From Plotosus lineatus (Eukaryota; Chordata; Actinopteri; Siluriformes; Plotosidae): a stretch of 64,000 bases of DNA. The translations under genes and the position numbers were made by a program. This document shows positions 56,101-64,000 of this stretch, piece after piece. The stretch is taken from positions 7,645,001 to 7,709,000 of the forward strand of contig CM045751.1 of NCBI GenBank assembly GCA_024760905.1. The letters run 5' to 3'. The stretch's first letter is position 1, and each line of letters begins with the position of its first letter. The notes beneath the pieces are model-generated. The model was not told the DNA's origin, did not search any database, and was given only the letters and a program-made list of their open reading frames with translations.

Positions 56101-59100
56101 GCTCATTTTCTACCGAAATTAATGAGGTGAAATTGTGATGAAATAGACCAATGATATTTGATATTGTGCCACATTTAGCACTCAGTCATACCTAACAGTA
56201 ATGTAATAATTACTTAAAACATAAAACTATACTTCAGTCTAACAATCCTGCAGCATCCTTACATAAGCCAACAGCTTGTCAGATCCAGGAAGTTCAACCT
56301 CATCACTCCAATCCCATCTGACCTACACTGGAAATACTGTATTGATTTAAAATTGATATTTCTGTCATCCATCCTTACATGGCCTAGCACCATTTTCTAT
56401 CGGATTCTCTCATGACTTTTACTCGGTTTTCAATTCCAAGCATGAGACGATCAAACATTTAATCACAGAGCAATTTTTAACTGAATAATGTCCCTGAATT
56501 GTAGACAGTCTCTTATTTAGTACACTATTTTTTTTTAATTGTATTTAAAACAGCAGTTTAACACAAGTTAAAAACTAACAGTGGCAACTGAATCTATTTT
56601 TGGAAACACGGTATATATTTTATTACCTTCAAGAACCTCGGTATTTGTGGGTTTGTTGGTACAATTATGCAAAGAGGTGTGTGTGGCGGTTGAAGAAAAT
56701 TTCTACCAGAGGTGAAAATATTGAGGAATTTTCATAATATTTCAAACAGAGGTGGAGCTTCGGAAAAGAATGTTCCCAAGTAGTGAACTTGTGGAGCAAC
56801 AAATTGTTTTTAGGATTTTTTTAACATTGGGAAATTGGATGACTGACGTTTTGGTTCATGTGGGGGATTGTTGAGCTTGGACGAAGTTTGTGCTTTCTGA
56901 GGTCTCTTATTATCATCATCATCATCATCATCATTTTTTTATTCAAATTAGACCAATCCACAAACTACTGATGCATCTGTATGTGCAAAACATGATACAG
57001 TAAAGAAAAGTCATCAAATTTTTGCCAAAATGAATTAGCACCAGACATGTAGGATTAGTAAGCATTAGTACGATGGTTAGGTATGTCTCAGTGGTTGCAG
57101 ATATGAGTGGGTGCAAAAAACAATTAAAAACCCACAATGACAACAGAAAACATTTGTTGTCAGTTTTGTTCGTCAGTTTGTTATTTAACCACTAAAATAT
57201 CAGCATTACCCCACCTTCGCCCAGAGTCGACCAAGATGGGTATCAGCCCCCCCCTCCCCAACCATAATTAGGCTTAAGTGGTGTGGACAATGAATGAGTG
57301 ATGAATATCAGCATTTAATCTGAAGTAAGGAGAAGCCTGATCACGTACTATTCCAACAATTAATTATCTGTCAGAATTCAATTCATCCCTCTTGATAATG
57401 TTTTTTTTTCACTTGCAAATATGAACCATAGAATCCAGCAATGATAAATGAACAAACACATGTTCAGGGATGATCACTCACTTTGGTCCGTCTTTGGTGA
57501 GGCTCCACTCCAGACATCACTGGAGCAGTAAGGGATGAATCTGTATTACACAGCAATATACAACAAACAACAGTCATGGACGATTAGTTTACACACATGA
57601 CTATTCATTGCAAACTTGAGTAAATATTTCCACGTCCAAGTTTATTTGTGAATCAACACATCAAAATCCTTAGTGCGTGCCTGGGAGATAATATCACATC
57701 AAAATTATGCATATGTGGTGAACATAGTTTTTGAAATAATCCAAATACTTCTTAGTTTACACCTTTTTCACATTCAATTTTGTGAAAAGAGCAAGAGCTC
57801 ATTATTTCCACATCCTACTTAGCCTCTGCTAAAGTCTCCACAGGTCCAACAACCACAGGAACCAGAGCACAGGTGCATGCACAATGAACCACGTAATTTA
57901 CAAATGAGAGCCAAAATTGTTAAATAAACACAAGACTTAAAACGGGATCGATGGTATACGTAATTTTTCCTGTCCATGTTACACGGTATCTTGTGCTCCC
58001 ACCGTTCACTGATGGACTGGCATTTATTAACGATAGTCAATAAAGAAAAGTTGAACACATCATGCACCATCTATTTATATAGTGTAACTAATGACGCAAT
58101 TATTTGTGAATAGGAGGCTCTTCATTCTGTCCATGTTACATACTGACTGAGTCGTCCGACTGACAATTTGCTGTTTCTCCAAGGAATATTGTCCTGCATC
58201 TACCAGGATTTAATGTAGATCAGCCTAATACAGTTAAAAAAGGGAAAAACTGTTTATTCTAAATCTGCAGAAAATGAAAACAGTCGGTGTCACATTTCAG
58301 TACCAGTTTCATGATCAGATCCTTATCACTCACACCTTGATTCGTCTCATGAATCAGGATAATGTTGGGAGCTGTTATAATTTCAAGCAACTGAACTGCT
58401 AAGTGTGTCTGTTGGCCTTGTCATAACAGTCCTTGCTAATGCCAAGATTGACCAACCCGTCATCTGTTCTGAGGAGAAAGCTTCTGATTCACAGGTGGAA
58501 AGGGAGTAAAAAAGAAAAATAACAAATCTAACCATCTAATCCAGACAAATTTTTACAAAATACATTCGTAAATCATGCTTAAAGATAAGGTTTCAACATA
58601 TTTAAATGGACTGTCAAAGCCTCTCTTAGAACTTTGAAGTTATTGCATATACAGTACAGTGGTAGCTCACCTTACGATAGTCCCAACAAACGAAAAATCC
58701 AGGTTACGAAAAACATTTTCCAACATTTTTTGTCTCTGTAAATGAAACAAGTTCTCCTTATGAAATGAGCCAAATGCACCATTCAAACATTAAAACGCGC
58801 CATTCAAACATTCAAACAATGCATGAGCTGCTTTCCCATTGACTATCTTCCAACATCCCGCCCCGTTGGCCTCCCATTGTCGAGGAGGGATGACGCAGCT
58901 CCCTCCCATTGGCTATTATGGAGCTGCATCTCCCATAATGCTTTTCGTGTAAAGGACAGAGTTACTGTTTTTTGACTCAGGCTTTGAACCTTCTATATAC
59001 ATTTGTAAGATTATAACTCTGCTAAGAAGACATGGTCAACACATGTGTGCACACACATGCGTGCACACACACACACACACACACACACGTGTGATTTCCG

Positions 59101-60543
59101 GTGCGAGTAAAAAGAGGAAGCGGACTCATGATATCGTAAAGGAATATGGCCAAACCGTCTACCATTGGTACGATATTGAAACAGAAAGTCTTAAAAGGTA
59201 TGCTTTTATAATTTTTAAAGGGTTTAGGGGGTAGTATTGGGGGCCTTGGAATGAATCATGCATTTTACACTTAAAATGCGGTTCAATTTACGAAAAATCC
59301 AGATTGAGGAAAATGCTCTGGAACGGATTAATTTCGTAATGTGAGATACCATTGTACCATCTTTGTACCTCAGTAAATCAAGACAAATTGACTTGTATAG
59401 GTATGTGACGAATAAATAAATAAATAAATAATGACAATAAAATGCATTTAAACTTTAAAAATGACATTCCTTTACATACAAAAGAAAAATGGCAGCAAGA
59501 TTGCTAAAATATGTAAATTACCTTGAGGGTCTCAGTTTTGAAAAAAACAGTAAAATTTCCACATCACCACAAATGCCTGGATGTAAATTCCTGGCCTTAG
59601 AAGCTCTCTTCTCATCATCAGAATGTAATTAAATTCAGTCACTTTTTCAATTGTTAAAATAAACATCTATATCAAAGTTAATTGTTTATTCAGATAATAC
59701 AATACATTGTGCGATTGGTTTCCAGTGCATCGTGTTGTATCATTTGATTAAACCACTAATTATGACCAATTTACGTTTGGACATTGTGTTCAAGTAAAAG
59801 AGACTTAACACTTATTCCCAAACCTGACAAAAGTTTCATTACATGCTAGTATTTTAACATCTGGAAATTACCACCCGCAGTGTCCAGCACCAGCAGATGC
59901 CGAGTTTACCACATACCTAATTGATACAGTGATGTAAATAACCTACAGACCTTGGGTGGTCTTCTGTACTGTATATAAAAGCAAGGGGTATAAGTGTGTG
60001 TGTGTGTGTTTGGCTCTGTATCTGTTTAAACACACATCTTGTGTGATGGCCGTAGTGCTGGTTGGCAATGGGAGCAGGCTGCATTAATAAGAGTCCTCAT
60101 TCACAGAGGCTGAAAAAGGCTTCAGGGTGTGTATGGAGAGTCCTGGTCTAGGGTACTTACACCATGTTTGCATTCCACCAGTGTGGATTTTCCTCTGGCT
60201 GAGGAGAGAGAATCCCTGTACCTGAAACACACCAAATGAATCACCTTTAATGCATGGGCATCATCTACAAAGTCCAGAGCTGTCATCGTTGACACTGACA
60301 GTGCCCTGTCGTCTGTCATGTCAGAGCTGGTACCCAACACCAAAAATTCCTCTTTCACCATAAACTACAATAAACAGCGAAAGAAAAAAAAAAATGTTCT
60401 GTACCCTTCATGTTCTGGAACGTTTCAAATTCAGAGATCAATGTTACCACTTAACCAAACTGTGCACAACAGGAAGGCTTCACTTTACTCTGTGGGCATG
60501 TGAGAGAAAGAGAGAGCGTGTGTACATTCCTCTGTGGCTTTTA

Positions 60544-60585
<42 letters not shown>

Positions 60586-63500
60586 AGGATAAAATAATTT
60601 TGTTTGAAGTCTTGTTTTTCTTCCCCTTTTCAACCGAAAGCCAGTCTCTTATACCGGGGAACGGATGGTGAATCAGAGCAGTGATGCTTTAACCTCAACC
60701 CACACCATGTTACTCAACCTGATGAACGAGTCCTGCACTATTTTGCGTCGGTCTACAGCAATGTACAAACCAAAGTCAGGAGCATGACAGGAGAAACAGA
60801 TTTTGTGGCTCCTGCAACAATGCTGCCGACTCTCGTTCCCCCAGCTGTGGTTCCAGACCTGTAATAATCATAATATTTTATAGACATCTAATTAAGAAAT
60901 TCTTTTCACGTTAGTGTTGCACAATTTGATCTAGTTTGTTTACATCTTCCTTCCAAGAGCATGTGCAGGTTGCACAAGGACATGTGACATCTACTTGGAA
61001 AAGATGCTCAGGGCAGGACCCGTCAGCCAATGTCATAATTTTTTTTCAAGTCCCATGCAAATATTTTTCTCGTACACCATTTTAAAGAGTATTTGTTCCA
61101 ATTTTTGATCTCTATATAAGCAGCAGTACTTTCCCAGCACCTAACAATTCTTTCATATGCATGATCAGATGTAGACGCAATAACTTTGGTTGTATACAAA
61201 CCATTCAAACACATGAGGCATCATGTTTTTCTTTTTATTTATAAGATCTCAAACTTTTCGCACTTGCTCTGGAATTGTGTTGCACTGCCAAGTTATCACA
61301 TAAGAATTAAATCATGCAATTTCATTACTGTTATTGTAAACAGACACAGAACCTATACAAGATGTAAAACAGATGAATAAGATATACCCTGTTGAGTTGA
61401 GGTGGTTTCAACAGGAAAGATTTGTATTGAGACAAAATGAACTGCTCATGAATGAAAAAGCACACTTCAGGATATTCTCTCGTGATTGGCTACCTTCAAG
61501 GTCCCCAAGTAGCAACATGGGGTAGTGAGGCTTGAACCCTCAACCTTCTTCTCTGTAACTCAGAGCCTTAACCACTGAGCTGATATTTCTCACCACAGTA
61601 AACAAGGTCAATTAGCAAAGACTTTTCCATATACAGGGATCCCTCACTTTCTGCAGTTAATTGGGACCAAGCTAACCCTGCAACCGCCATCCACAGACCC
61701 ACCTGATTCCCCCCCATGCTCTACTTGTGACTTGTTTAATGCTGTAGTGTTTTTCACATGGATACATTTAAGATCTGCACTACCCAAAAATATTCTACAC
61801 CCATGACATATCCTTTCTTCAGTGGATATTTTTAAATATACAATAATTGCTCTTGTTCTCCCCAAACCTGATGTTCATACTGAACATCCCTTCACAACAT
61901 TTTTTCCTGTTTCATGATGTAATGCAAGAAGACTAATTATTTAAAATATATCATCTCATTATCTAGTTTAACCAAGAAGAGGAGGATTTTGTTTTCTATG
62001 ATCATGCTTACAATTTCTTCTTCATTTCATTTACACCAGTCAACTTGTTCCCAAAGGATCTACAGAAAGCTGTGTCCAGTCGCAATGAAGACACTCAAAG
62101 TCTGAATATGACTCCTTTTCATTTTCATATGCTGTCATACAATGTACATTTTTCTCACCTTATTTATGTTCAAATTTTACACAACATTCATTCATTTGTT
62201 CAGTGAACTGCTTAATCCCATCTAGCGTTGCAGAGAAGCTGGTGCCCATCTCAGCCAACAGAACACAATGTGGACAGCTCGCCAGGCCTTTGCAGTTTTA
62301 CACATTTCTTTATACCCCCATTTCACTGGACTACGGCATGCAAGGATCGTAGCAGAAAGGCGCGGAACGCAGTCTGCAGAAGAGCTTCGACATTTTTACA
62401 CGGAAAATGGGTGAAAAGCCGACGGAAAAGTGGAAATTCTTATACCCCCATTTCACTGGACTACAGCATGCAAGGATCGTGGAGCGGAAAGGTGCAGAAC
62501 GCAGTCGACAGAAGAGCTTCGGCATTTTTACGCGGAAAATGGATAGAAATCCTTCGGAAAGGTGGAAATTCTTACACTCTCAGAACGTTCACAGCATGTG
62601 CGAAACAGGTATGGCAAAGTACGCCAAAGTGACCCTATGGAATTTTTTTTCCGTGAGCATGAATATTTTGGCCTGCCGGAAGCATACAGAAGTGGAGAAA
62701 GACTTGAGGCATAACTATGGAATGACACGGAATGACACGGAATGACATGGAAGATGAGGGAATAATTGCCGAACGTTTGCGGATTACAACATTTTTCCTT
62801 CCGGAAGTCTGCCGTGCTCCAGTGAAATCGGGGTAATATGTATTGACATGTGACTTTTACTTTTAAATAATAAATCTATCAGCACGTGGGCAGTGATGGC
62901 CTGGTGCTAAAGGTGCTGGATCACTGATCCCAAGGTTGGGGGTTCAAGCCCCACTCTCAACAAGTTGTCACTGTGCCCCCCCAGTGCAGCTAACTCTGTT
63001 ATCAATGGCCGGCCATGCCTCTCACTGTGAGAGGCTGTAAAAGAACCATTGCTGACTTTTGACAAGAGTAGCTGTATAGCCGTCAGCATGTTACTGTGAT
63101 CGCCTGGCGAGCCGTCCAGGGTGTACTCTGCCCTCACCCAGAAGTCATTTAAGATGGGTGCCAGCCTCCCCACAACCTAATTACGATTAAGCAGTTACAG
63201 AATATGAATAATCACAGCACTTTTTTTTTACATATTCGTAACATTTTTGAAAATATTTTCCTGCATGAATAATTCTTATTAATATCCGATATTATATTAC
63301 TGGATGACACAATCAGACTTCGTGTGATCTGATATTTGAAAAATAATATGATAACCCAAAATTAGTTGTGCTCACCTGTGCGTGTCTGAGGCCACCTGGT
63401 AGAGCTCATCAACCTCCTCGTGGTTTCATACCTGATGTCACAGTTCTGCTTGTTGAAACAGTACCATCCACCTGGAAGCCATAGAACAGGTGGGTTACAT

Positions 63501-63621
63501 CATTTCCAGTAAAGCACCCGTCGCATCAACATGTTTCGGGAAAAAAAGTGATTGCATTTTACACTCACCTTCCAGGAACAGTAGCCATCTTCTGCTACCC
63601 CGTGACTCTTTAATGTAATAT
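49837..63621 (-). CDS. notum: Palmitoleoyl-protein carboxylesterase Notum, C-terminal 390 residues (10 exons)
   Basis: Notum is a secreted serine esterase that removes the palmitoleate from Wnt proteins and so dampens Wnt signalling outside the cell. Ten minus-strand exons join into 1,174 nt ending at a natural stop (49839-49837). The protein runs from YYIKESRGSRRWLLFLEGGW to LLGMLNNGN. Landmarks are the oxyanion-side GGWYCFN, nucleophile motif AGSSAGG, acid WLFDEAQLTVDN and base CLSHEII. Ser-to-Asp spacing is 107 residues and Asp-to-His is 49, against 108 and 49 for human Ser232, Asp340 and His389. Many paired cysteines are kept, including the C-terminal CPWPHCNPTC. The start codon, signal peptide and roughly the first 106 residues are beyond the right edge. 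It reads in the same direction as the collagen gene, about 17 kb upstream of it. It looks like a notum1-type gene; the exact paralogue is not certain. Confidence 0.95.
50263..50310 (-). CDS. notum: notum exon: catalytic histidine
   Basis: The exon is 48 nt, with acceptor CTGAACAG and donor GTGAGT. It encodes AMFAPACLSHEIITR, with the active-site His in CLSHEI, 49 residues after the Asp as in human Notum. It was found by looking for the gap between the LKDVP and WMDVHVKG exons. Both junctions keep frame. Confidence 0.93.
50729..51211. mobile_element. Element D copy abutting element G
   Basis: It runs from cagggttccctcactttcca to agcgagagatcactgta. The last TA is also the start of element G, so the two elements touch or one inserted exactly at the other's end. 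It lies in the notum intron before the histidine exon. Confidence 0.7.
51211..52201. mobile_element. Element G: Tigger-like element with SINE A inside
   Basis: The ends are tacagacggtcctcacttta and, inverted, tacagacgctccccgacttt, on a TA. The interior has more copies of the motif caccttacg. A family A SINE occupies 51548-51770. There is no intact ORF. Confidence 0.65.
51548..51770 (+). mobile_element. SINE family A copy inside element G
   Basis: It has the head aggcagtgatggtctagtgg, B-box gggttcgagtcccc and body catgtaaaaaaaccattgct. The 3' part is truncated. Confidence 0.75.
52473..52620 (-). CDS. notum: notum exon: catalytic aspartate
   Basis: The exon is 148 nt, with acceptor TGTTCCAG and donor GTAAGT. 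It encodes PVFVVQWLFDEAQLTVDNIH with the active-site Asp in LFDEAQ, then LTGQPVQQGQWRYIQNLGIE and LRNTLKDV. Confidence 0.95.
52724..52821 (-). CDS. notum: notum exon: YWGSVVPERC to KVYPTLK
   Basis: The exon is 98 nt, with acceptor TTTGTAG and donor GTAAGA. It encodes YWGSVVPERCRLAHIGEEWN and CFFGYKVYPTLK. It is one residue shorter than human just before GEEWNCFFGY. Short introns of 82 and 103 bases flank it. Confidence 0.94.
52904..53095 (-). CDS. notum: notum exon: nucleophile completion and core
   Basis: The exon is 192 nt, with donor GTGAAG. It opens with T, completing the catalytic serine, followed by AGGTGVLLNVDRVAELLKTL, the near-invariant VRGLADSGWFLDNKQY and CVDTIGCAPTEAIKRGI. Its acceptor (TTCATCAG) directly follows a long TG repeat on the coding strand (CA on plus, 53103-53144), which replaces a normal polypyrimidine tract. 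Confidence 0.95.
53103..53144. repeat. CA repeat at notum splice acceptor
   Basis: About 21 CA units on plus, TG on the gene strand, ending 8 bases before the exon that completes the catalytic serine. Confidence 0.95.
53186..53640 (+). mobile_element. RTE-like LINE 3' fragment
   Basis: The plus strand encodes [20 protein letters not shown], then [17 protein letters not shown] and the RLRWFGHVQ and [13 protein letters not shown] signatures. The frame breaks near the end, followed by the same 3' tail (cgacccctgaaaggaacagc, then an AAG run). It is a second, older and shorter copy of the LINE family at 19127-20172. It lies in the notum intron that splits the serine codon. Confidence 0.85.
53640..53780 (+). 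mobile_element. SINE family B 3' fragment
   Basis: The sequence gctgctcagggtgtacccca through aggattaaagagtttggcaa is the tail region, directly after the LINE fragment. Confidence 0.55.
54265..54615 (+). mobile_element. SINE family A with RTE-like tail, full length
   Basis: This is the best example of the chimera: head cagtggtggtctagtggtat, B-box gggttcaagtccca, body catgtaaaagaaccattgct, then gtatcaggaagggcatccga and the LINE-like end attcgctgtggcgactcccg with aagccgaaaggaag. Confidence 0.85.
54836..55040. mobile_element. Element D, partial copy
   Basis: It holds the interior of the D family (tgaggaaaaatatggaaaaa, aggccaattatgcaaaaaaa) and one end (gggggggatccctgtattt). The other end is missing. 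Confidence 0.5.
55090..55410 (+). mobile_element. Old SINE family B copy
   Basis: The sequences gtgtgaagtcctcatatgtt, ggttaactggctactctaaa and gctgggattggctccaggtt are recognisable but diverged. Confidence 0.45.
55881..55983 (-). CDS. notum: notum exon: helix before the catalytic serine
   Basis: The exon is 103 nt, with acceptor CACTTTAG and donor GTGAGT. It encodes DYAFMGSLIIQEVVKELLTK, then GLDNAKILLLAGS and the first two bases (AG) of the next Ser codon. That split codon is the catalytic serine of the GSSAG motif. Confidence 0.94.
57205..57300 (+). mobile_element. SINE 3' fragment
   Basis: The sequence cgcccagagtcgaccaagat through ggcttaagtggtgtggacaa is the shared A/B tail. Confidence 0.5.
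57482..57540 (-). CDS. notum: notum exon: FIPYCSSDVWSGAS
   Basis: The exon is 59 nt, with acceptor AATACAG and donor GTGAGT. It encodes FIPYCSSDVWSGASPKTDQ. The segment is almost invariant in the Notum and pectin-acetylesterase family. Confidence 0.94.
58657..59354. mobile_element. Element E, second copy
   Basis: It is flanked by TA. The ends are cagtggtagctcaccttacg and, inverted, caatggtatctcacattacg. The interior reads GASKKRKRTHDIVKEYGQTV around 59093-59160, a remnant of a pogo-type DNA-binding domain. A CA repeat (59069-59088) sits inside. It lies in the notum intron 57541-60160. Confidence 0.7.
60161..60221 (-). CDS. notum: notum exon: GTGILSPQPEENPHWWNANMV
   Basis: The exon is 61 nt, with acceptor GTTTCAG and donor GTAAGT. 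It encodes TGILSPQPEENPHWWNANM, matching the human ENPYWWNANMV segment with Tyr changed to His. The reading frame joins exactly with both neighbours. Confidence 0.93.
60551..60584. repeat. A34 homopolymer
   Basis: Thirty-four A in a row within a notum intron. Confidence 0.95.
61500..61590 (-). mobile_element. SINE head fragment
   Basis: The sequence gaggcttgaaccctcaacct plus ttaaccactgagctgatatt looks like the head of the L2-tailed SINE family on minus. The tail is missing. Confidence 0.45.
61634..61700. mobile_element. Element D, terminal fragment
   Basis: The sequence acagggatccctcactttct followed by gcagttaattgggaccaagc matches one D end only. Confidence 0.45.
62311..62838. mobile_element. 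Element H: MITE-like element with duplicated left end
   Basis: The left end tacccccatttcactgga (62313-62330) and right end tccagtgaaatcggggta (62818-62835) form an inverted pair. The first 130 bases are repeated in tandem (62301-62430 and 62431-62575), so the left terminal sequence occurs twice. Three direct copies of ggaatgacacgg lie near 62719-62752. Confidence 0.65.
62885..63215 (+). mobile_element. SINE family A copy, full length
   Basis: It has the head gggcagtgatggcctggtgc, B-box gggttcaagcccca, body aaaagaaccattgctgactt and tail ttacgattaagcagttacag. Confidence 0.8.
63376..63471 (-). CDS. notum: notum exon: GGWYCFN oxyanion segment
   Basis: The exon is 96 nt, with acceptor CTTCCAG and donor GTGAGC. 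It encodes GGWYCFNKQNCDIRYETTRR and then LMSSTRWPQTRTG. The GGWYC tract carries the conserved Trp and backbone of the oxyanion hole. A 97-base intron separates it from the preceding exon. Confidence 0.95.
63569..63621 (-). CDS. notum: notum exon (first in window): YYIKESRGSRRW segment
   Basis: The exon is 53 nt, with acceptor TTATTTACAG and donor GTGAGT. It encodes YYIKESRGSRRWLLFLE, the entry to the alpha/beta-hydrolase core. The first base completes a codon begun in an exon to the right of the window. Confidence 0.93.
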
Positions 63622-63754
63622 CTGTAAATAAGTGAGAAATTAATCAGAAATTACAGTAGTTCACAAGTTAATAGGTGCAGTCATCAGTTCTGAAGAAAGA
63701 CTTCATACTTGAACACACCATCACAACAAATATACATTTTCAGTTATTCTTTTG

Positions 63755-63755
<1 letters not shown>

Positions 63756-63805
<50 letters not shown>
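63756..63805. repeat. CA dinucleotide repeat
   Basis: About 25 CA units near the right window edge, in the notum intron. Confidence 0.95.
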
Positions 63806-63808
<3 letters not shown>

Positions 63809-64000
63809 GCATGAGCATGAACACCTCTGTTGCTGATTGCCTGGAATAGTGTTGTGTGGCTCAGTCATTAGGTCAGCCATTGGACCATTTGAAACCCACC
63901 CACCCCCAACAGCACCACAGCTTGTGCAGTGAAGCCCTGTTCAATTTCTCTCTGCAGAATTTCAAACACAGACGTGTCCCAAAAAGATAAAGTACAGTAC

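Larger units (their letters stand above)
55984..60160. other. notum introns flanking the FIPYCSSDVW exon
   Basis: They hold an ATC repeat (56911-56933), a SINE tail (57205) and element E (58657). Nothing recognised in 55990-56900, 57550-58650 or 59360-60150. Confidence 0.65.
60222..63375. other. notum intron between TGILS and GGWYC exons
   Basis: It contains the A34 run, a SINE head scrap (61500), a D fragment (61634), element H (62311) and a full SINE A (62885). Nothing recognised in 60600-61490 or 61700-62300. Confidence 0.65.

Noticed and set aside
62228..62745. Two overlapping plus-strand open frames of 112 and 134 codons
   Set aside because: They lie in element H and partly repeat themselves because of the 130-bp tandem duplication. 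There is no coding likeness.
1..64000. A hidden operon-like, defence-like or otherwise new system
   Set aside because: All sustained coding signals belong to the two known gene families or to transposons. The remaining open frames are short and explained by repeats. I found no cluster of unexplained genes.

Overview
The window is ordinary vertebrate nuclear DNA. It has split genes with GT-AG introns, long AT-rich introns, many microsatellites and dense SINE, LINE and DNA-transposon debris. The repeat types (RTE-like LINE ends, SINEs with a 'ggataagagtgtctgccaaatgc' L2-type tail, Tc1-like and hAT relics) and the protein divergence from human point to a ray-finned fish, probably a teleost. The species cannot be named from the sequence. 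Nothing bacterial, viral or CRISPR-like was seen.

Two protein-coding genes are present, both on the minus strand and both cut by a window edge.

(1) Positions 10-30433, with a probable non-coding first exon near 32475-32745: the 5' half of a collagen XII alpha-1 gene (col12a1-like). Fourteen coding exons give 1,084 codons plus one base. In order they encode a signal peptide, FN3-1, VWA-1, FN3-2, VWA-2 and five further FN3 domains. Every junction is phase 1, so each internal exon can be skipped in frame. The rest of the gene (more FN3, later VWA domains, TSPN-like domain, collagen triple helix) lies to the left of the window.

(2) Positions 49837-63621: the 3' part of notum, the secreted Wnt-deacylating carboxylesterase. 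Ten exons encode 390 residues to the natural stop. The Ser-Asp-His triad is intact, and the catalytic serine codon is split by an intron. The N-terminal exons lie beyond 64000.

The introns and the gap of about 17 kb between the genes hold most of the repeats. Four dispersed SINE-like families recur: A, B and C, which have tRNA-like heads, and an L2-tailed family. Also present are two RTE-like LINE fragments, one apparently young with a perfect 16-bp target-site duplication. Several inverted-terminal-repeat element families (called D to I here) occur, some pogo/Tigger-like, along with a Tc1-like transposase relic, a hAT relic and two long foldbacks. One foldback is a perfect 112-bp inverted repeat. 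The stretch 39.67-41.74 kb is a nest of elements inside an element.

The two genes act separately in the extracellular space: collagen XII is a fibril-associated matrix protein and Notum is a secreted Wnt antagonist. Nothing here supports a joint pathway. I found no convincing new biological system. The most notable points are loss of all three metal-site motifs in VWA-1, the perfect palindrome, the LINE/SINE partnership and low-complexity tracts pressed against splice sites.
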